Made by a program: the position numbers and the translations under genes. Shown here in pieces: positions 61,542-64,000 of a DNA stretch of 64,000 nt (its first letter is position 1; each line of letters opens with the position of its first letter). The stretch is from Spirochaetes bacterium GWE1_32_154 (GTDB lineage Bacteria > Spirochaetota > GWE2-31-10): contig MIAY01000036.1 in the NCBI GenBank assembly GCA_001829315.1, positions 103,501 through 167,500 on the forward strand, written 5' to 3'. The notes beneath the pieces are model-generated. The model ran no database searches. It was not told where the DNA came from and saw only the letters and a program-made list of their open reading frames with translations.

Positions 61542-64000
61542 TTAAAAACCAAATATCTGATAAATATTATCCCTGTCAATTACCGGATTTTGCAAACCCG
61601 ATGATATTGCATTAACTTCTTTCGTAACATACAAGCGAAGCTCTTCGGTAGAAATAATACCATCTTTATTAGTGTCCGTTTTTGTGTCTGAAAAAGCAGC
61701 GATTATTTTTTCAGTGAAATATCCATTCTCAAATTCGTCATTTTCGTATGAATATTCACCTCCTTTACATGATGAAAACACGATTGCACCACTTCTTCGC
61801 ATTAGATCATTATAAATATAACGGTCTTTTTCAAATAAAAAATCCCTTATTTTTTTAGATTTACCCGGATTTTTAGTTTTAGAAAGACTTCGTTGATTAA
61901 TTGACCTGGTTGTTCCTGAAATAGTTGAACTAAGTGAAACTGTGGCGTCATCAATTTCTCCTGATTCGCAGGTGTCCATCAGAAATAATTTATTACGCGC
62001 CGGAATCCCCTGCAATAGATTTTCAATTTTCTCAAATGTAGCAGCACTTTTTTGCAAATTGTTAATTTCCGCTTCATGGGTAAGATAGTAATAGGTTGAG
62101 CCTTCATCGGTATCGTGAACACCGTGTCCTGCAATAAAAAGCACTATAGTGTCATCAGTTTTTGATTGCTCCAAAATTGTTTTAGCTTTATCAATTGCCG
62201 AAACAGTGCAGTTTTCATTGGTAAATGTATGTGTAATTATTGATTTGAAATTTCTTTTCATAGTTTTGAATGTTTTTTCAAGATCAGTTACATCTTTATC
62301 TGCATATTTCAGGTTTAATGATGAATCCTTGTATTTTGAAACGCCAAAACCTATATAATAAAGATTACCTTGAACCGGAACGTCATATTGAACATATCCG
62401 ACTGCCCGATATGACTCCAATCCCTGTTCGTTGATGCAAGTAACTTCAATTTTGTTTTTTCCGGATGTTAATTCTGCTTTTTCACTAAGAGTAACCGTTT
62501 CGATTGAAATATTTTTTCCCATACTTCCATACAATGGGATGTCATTAATGAAAATGTTGTAATGTACTATTTTTGATGAATTACCGGTTAGTTTAAATGT
62601 AACTGTAGTAAACTTGTCTTTTTTTTCAATTTGCATTATTTCTGCTTCCGGCGGTGTTATGTCAGGAACTGATGTGCCAATATTCATTCTTGCAATTCTT
62701 TTTGTATAAAGATAGTGATAATAATCAATGGTGTCCTGGCCGGTAGACCCGATTCGTCCCAGTATTATGTCCGGTCTGTTTTTGTGAGCGGCAAATTGAT
62801 CTATACCAAAAACATCAAGTCCTGAACTCATTGCAACAAGTTTACCACAATTTTTAGAGCCGTCAAAATAACCGTCAGATGTATATGAAATCCATTCTCC
62901 GTTATTGTCTGAAAGCAGATTAACTATATCGCCGGTTTCGTTATGTATGATGCTCACGATTCCATTTGACATTCCGTATACGGTTCTTTTGCCGTCAGGG
63001 GAAAATCTGAGTATATATCCGTCTTTTTCCGGTTCACATAGTTTTTTTATGATATTTCTATCAAAATCTTTTAGCATTAATGAATGTTTTAAATTTTTGT
63101 TTGCATCCTGATCGTAAATGAGTTCAATTGTTCGCCTGTTGTTAATATCAATATCGGATGTTGTAATCTGATCCGGTTTGTTAATTGCAAGTAAACCGTT
63201 TCTTGTGGATACTTTAATGCCATTTGTACTGCTCCAGCCAAAATATTTTCCATCATTTGAATATTTAATGTTGTTGTTATAATACATATTCGGGTCAGCT
63301 TTTATTTCATTTAAAAGTTCTCCGTTCATAGTTAATTGTTTAAGAGTGCCGTCAAAATAATATACAAGTAATTCGTTTTTATTTTCATTGGGAACAATGT
63401 AACTTATATAGTTAGTATAATTCGATTGTGTTTTATGAAGAATCTTTTTTGTACCTGCATCGATATCAAGTAATTCCAGGGTATTGCTGACTTCCATTGA
63501 ACTTTTTAATGGTTCTCCGGCAATGCTGTACGCTGCTATTAAGTTGTTGAAATCAAGGTTTTCTTCTATTATTGTATATATTTTTTTTTCTGCATCAAAA
63601 CTATATGATTTTTGAAATGCAGTTTTATATTCATTGTAAGAAATTTTTGATAGAATGGTATCGTATTTATCTTTTGTCAGTGTTTCTTCAATCATTTGAT
63701 TTTTTGAAGTTACAAATCCTGCAAGTAATTTTTTGTCTTTTAAAAATTTAAGTGAGTAACAAAGTTTATTGATATAATTACCTGAAGTATTGATAACGGT
63801 TACCGCGTTAGTAATGCAATCTATAATGTATATTTCATAATTATTATTGTAATATGCTACATAACGATTATCATCTGAAATTGAAAAGATAGCAGGTCCG
63901 ACGGTTGTATTTGTTTTTATAGTATGTTGCAGTTTTCCTTGCATATTCCAGATGAAAATATCAGGAGATGCGGTATATGTCACGCCAATTAAAGTACCAT
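61542..64000 (-). CDS. WD40-like repeat protein with C-terminal caspase-like (C14) peptidase, N-terminus outside window
   Basis: The frame is open to the window end, so at least 819 codons are present and the start is missing; a GTG at 63981-63983 is not the true start because the frame continues upstream. The N-terminal ~400 visible residues form WD40/beta-propeller-like repeats (DIFIWNMQGKL, YIIDCITNA). The C-terminal part is a caspase-like peptidase: GVSKYKDSSLNLKYADKD, His in AGHGVHD and Cys in DTCESGE, both in place. A short tail after the domain contains DTNKDGIISTEEL, an EF-hand-like loop. Caspase homologues of this kind are often regulated-death or defence proteins. Confidence 0.82.
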   Translation of the reverse strand, partial: GTLIGVTYTASPDIFIWNMQGKLQHTIKTNTTVGPAIFSISDDNRYVAYYNNNYEIYIIDCITNAVTVINTSGNYINKLCYSLKFLKDKKLLAGFVTSKNQMIEETLTKDKYDTILSKISYNEYKTAFQKSYSFDAEKKIYTIIEENLDFNNLIAAYSIAGEPLKSSMEVSNTLELLDIDAGTKKILHKTQSNYTNYISYIVPNENKNELLVYYFDGTLKQLTMNGELLNEIKADPNMYYNNNIKYSNDGKYFGWSSTNGIKVSTRNGLLAINKPDQITTSDIDINNRRTIELIYDQDANKNLKHSLMLKDFDRNIIKKLCEPEKDGYILRFSPDGKRTVYGMSNGIVSIIHNETGDIVNLLSDNNGEWISYTSDGYFDGSKNCGKLVAMSSGLDVFGIDQFAAHKNRPDIILGRIGSTGQDTIDYYHYLYTKRIARMNIGTSVPDITPPEAEIMQIEKKDKFTTVTFKLTGNSSKIVHYNIFINDIPLYGSMGKNISIETVTLSEKAELTSGKNKIEVTCINEQGLESYRAVGYVQYDVPVQGNLYYIGFGVSKYKDSSLNLKYADKDVTDLEKTFKTMKRNFKSIITHTFTNENCTVSAIDKAKTILEQSKTDDTIVLFIAGHGVHDTDEGSTYYYLTHEAEINNLQKSAATFEKIENLLQGIPARNKLFLMDTCESGEIDDATVSLSSTISGTTRSINQRSLSKTKNPGKSKKIRDFLFEKDRYIYNDLMRRSGAIVFSSCKGGEYSYENDEFENGYFTEKIIAAFSDTKTDTNKDGIISTEELRLYVTKEVNAISSGLQNPVIDRDNIYQIFGF

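Overview
This is an AT-rich (roughly one third G+C by eye), densely coded bacterial window with about 45 genes, mostly in short operons with 0-30 bp gaps and frequent 4-bp ATGA/GTGA overlaps. The organism is a diderm and probably flagellated. Evidence is an anti-sigma-28 factor FlgM behind a good sigma-28 promoter, many lipoprotein signal peptides, predicted outer-membrane beta-barrels, an OmpA-type peptidoglycan-binding domain, and a PBP1C/alpha-2-macroglobulin pair. The mix of InlB-repeat lipoproteins, a PorV/UPF0164-like barrel, NYN-LOTUS and PilZ/GGDEF signalling suggests Spirochaetota. This is inference: no rRNA, tRNA or ribosomal protein gene was found to place it.

Layout. 1-8712: tail of an SH3-domain protein, a bidirectional terminator, the pbpC/alpha-2-macroglobulin operon (minus), then a non-coding stretch with a frameshifted SH3 remnant. 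8815-16071: a seven-gene plus-strand operon with two paralogous NMT1-type binding proteins (the second fused to an OmpA domain), an ABC permease and ATPase, a VWA protein, XpaC-like and TelA. 16108-19154: an AAA/PD-(D/E)XK protein and a secreted alpha/beta hydrolase. 19203-25718: a signalling operon with a hybrid histidine kinase, an Hpt protein, a PilZ domain fused to an AONS/serine-palmitoyltransferase fold without its catalytic residues, an unknown 493-aa protein, a receiver without its phospho-Asp, and an acyl-carrier-like protein without its phosphopantetheine Ser. 25715-30395: a CaCA exchanger with a G11 tract at its start, a thioredoxin-like protein, folD, rsmI, flgM and a degenerate iron-ADH-like protein.

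30482-46761 is accessory DNA: nuclease remnants, dispersed repeats, and three large surface lipoproteins built from InlB, chitobiase-like, FIVAR, Lcl/DUF1566 and GLUG-like modules. One of these ends in a domain of the type diversified by diversity-generating retroelements and is followed by a broken avd. The region also holds an outer-membrane barrel, an M48 protease and an SH3 protein. 46813-64000: tatD, small membrane proteins, an ornithine/lysine decarboxylase, two secreted proteins, a FecR-murJ-DUF3857/TPR operon, a GGDEF response regulator behind a LiaF-like protein, a NYN-LOTUS protein, and the C-terminal part of a WD40-caspase protein cut by the window end.

Three themes deserve attention. 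First, at least five proteins keep a recognisable enzyme or carrier fold but have lost the defining residues; three lie side by side in the 19203-25718 operon, whose PilZ site is intact. Second, a small mobile repeat with terminal inverted repeats and an apparent 4-bp target duplication is present as two full copies, one inserted in frame in the histidine kinase, plus two shortened relatives. Third, the TelA operon pairs an ABC transporter with a binding protein anchored to peptidoglycan. Family assignments rest on motif recognition alone; no database search was run.
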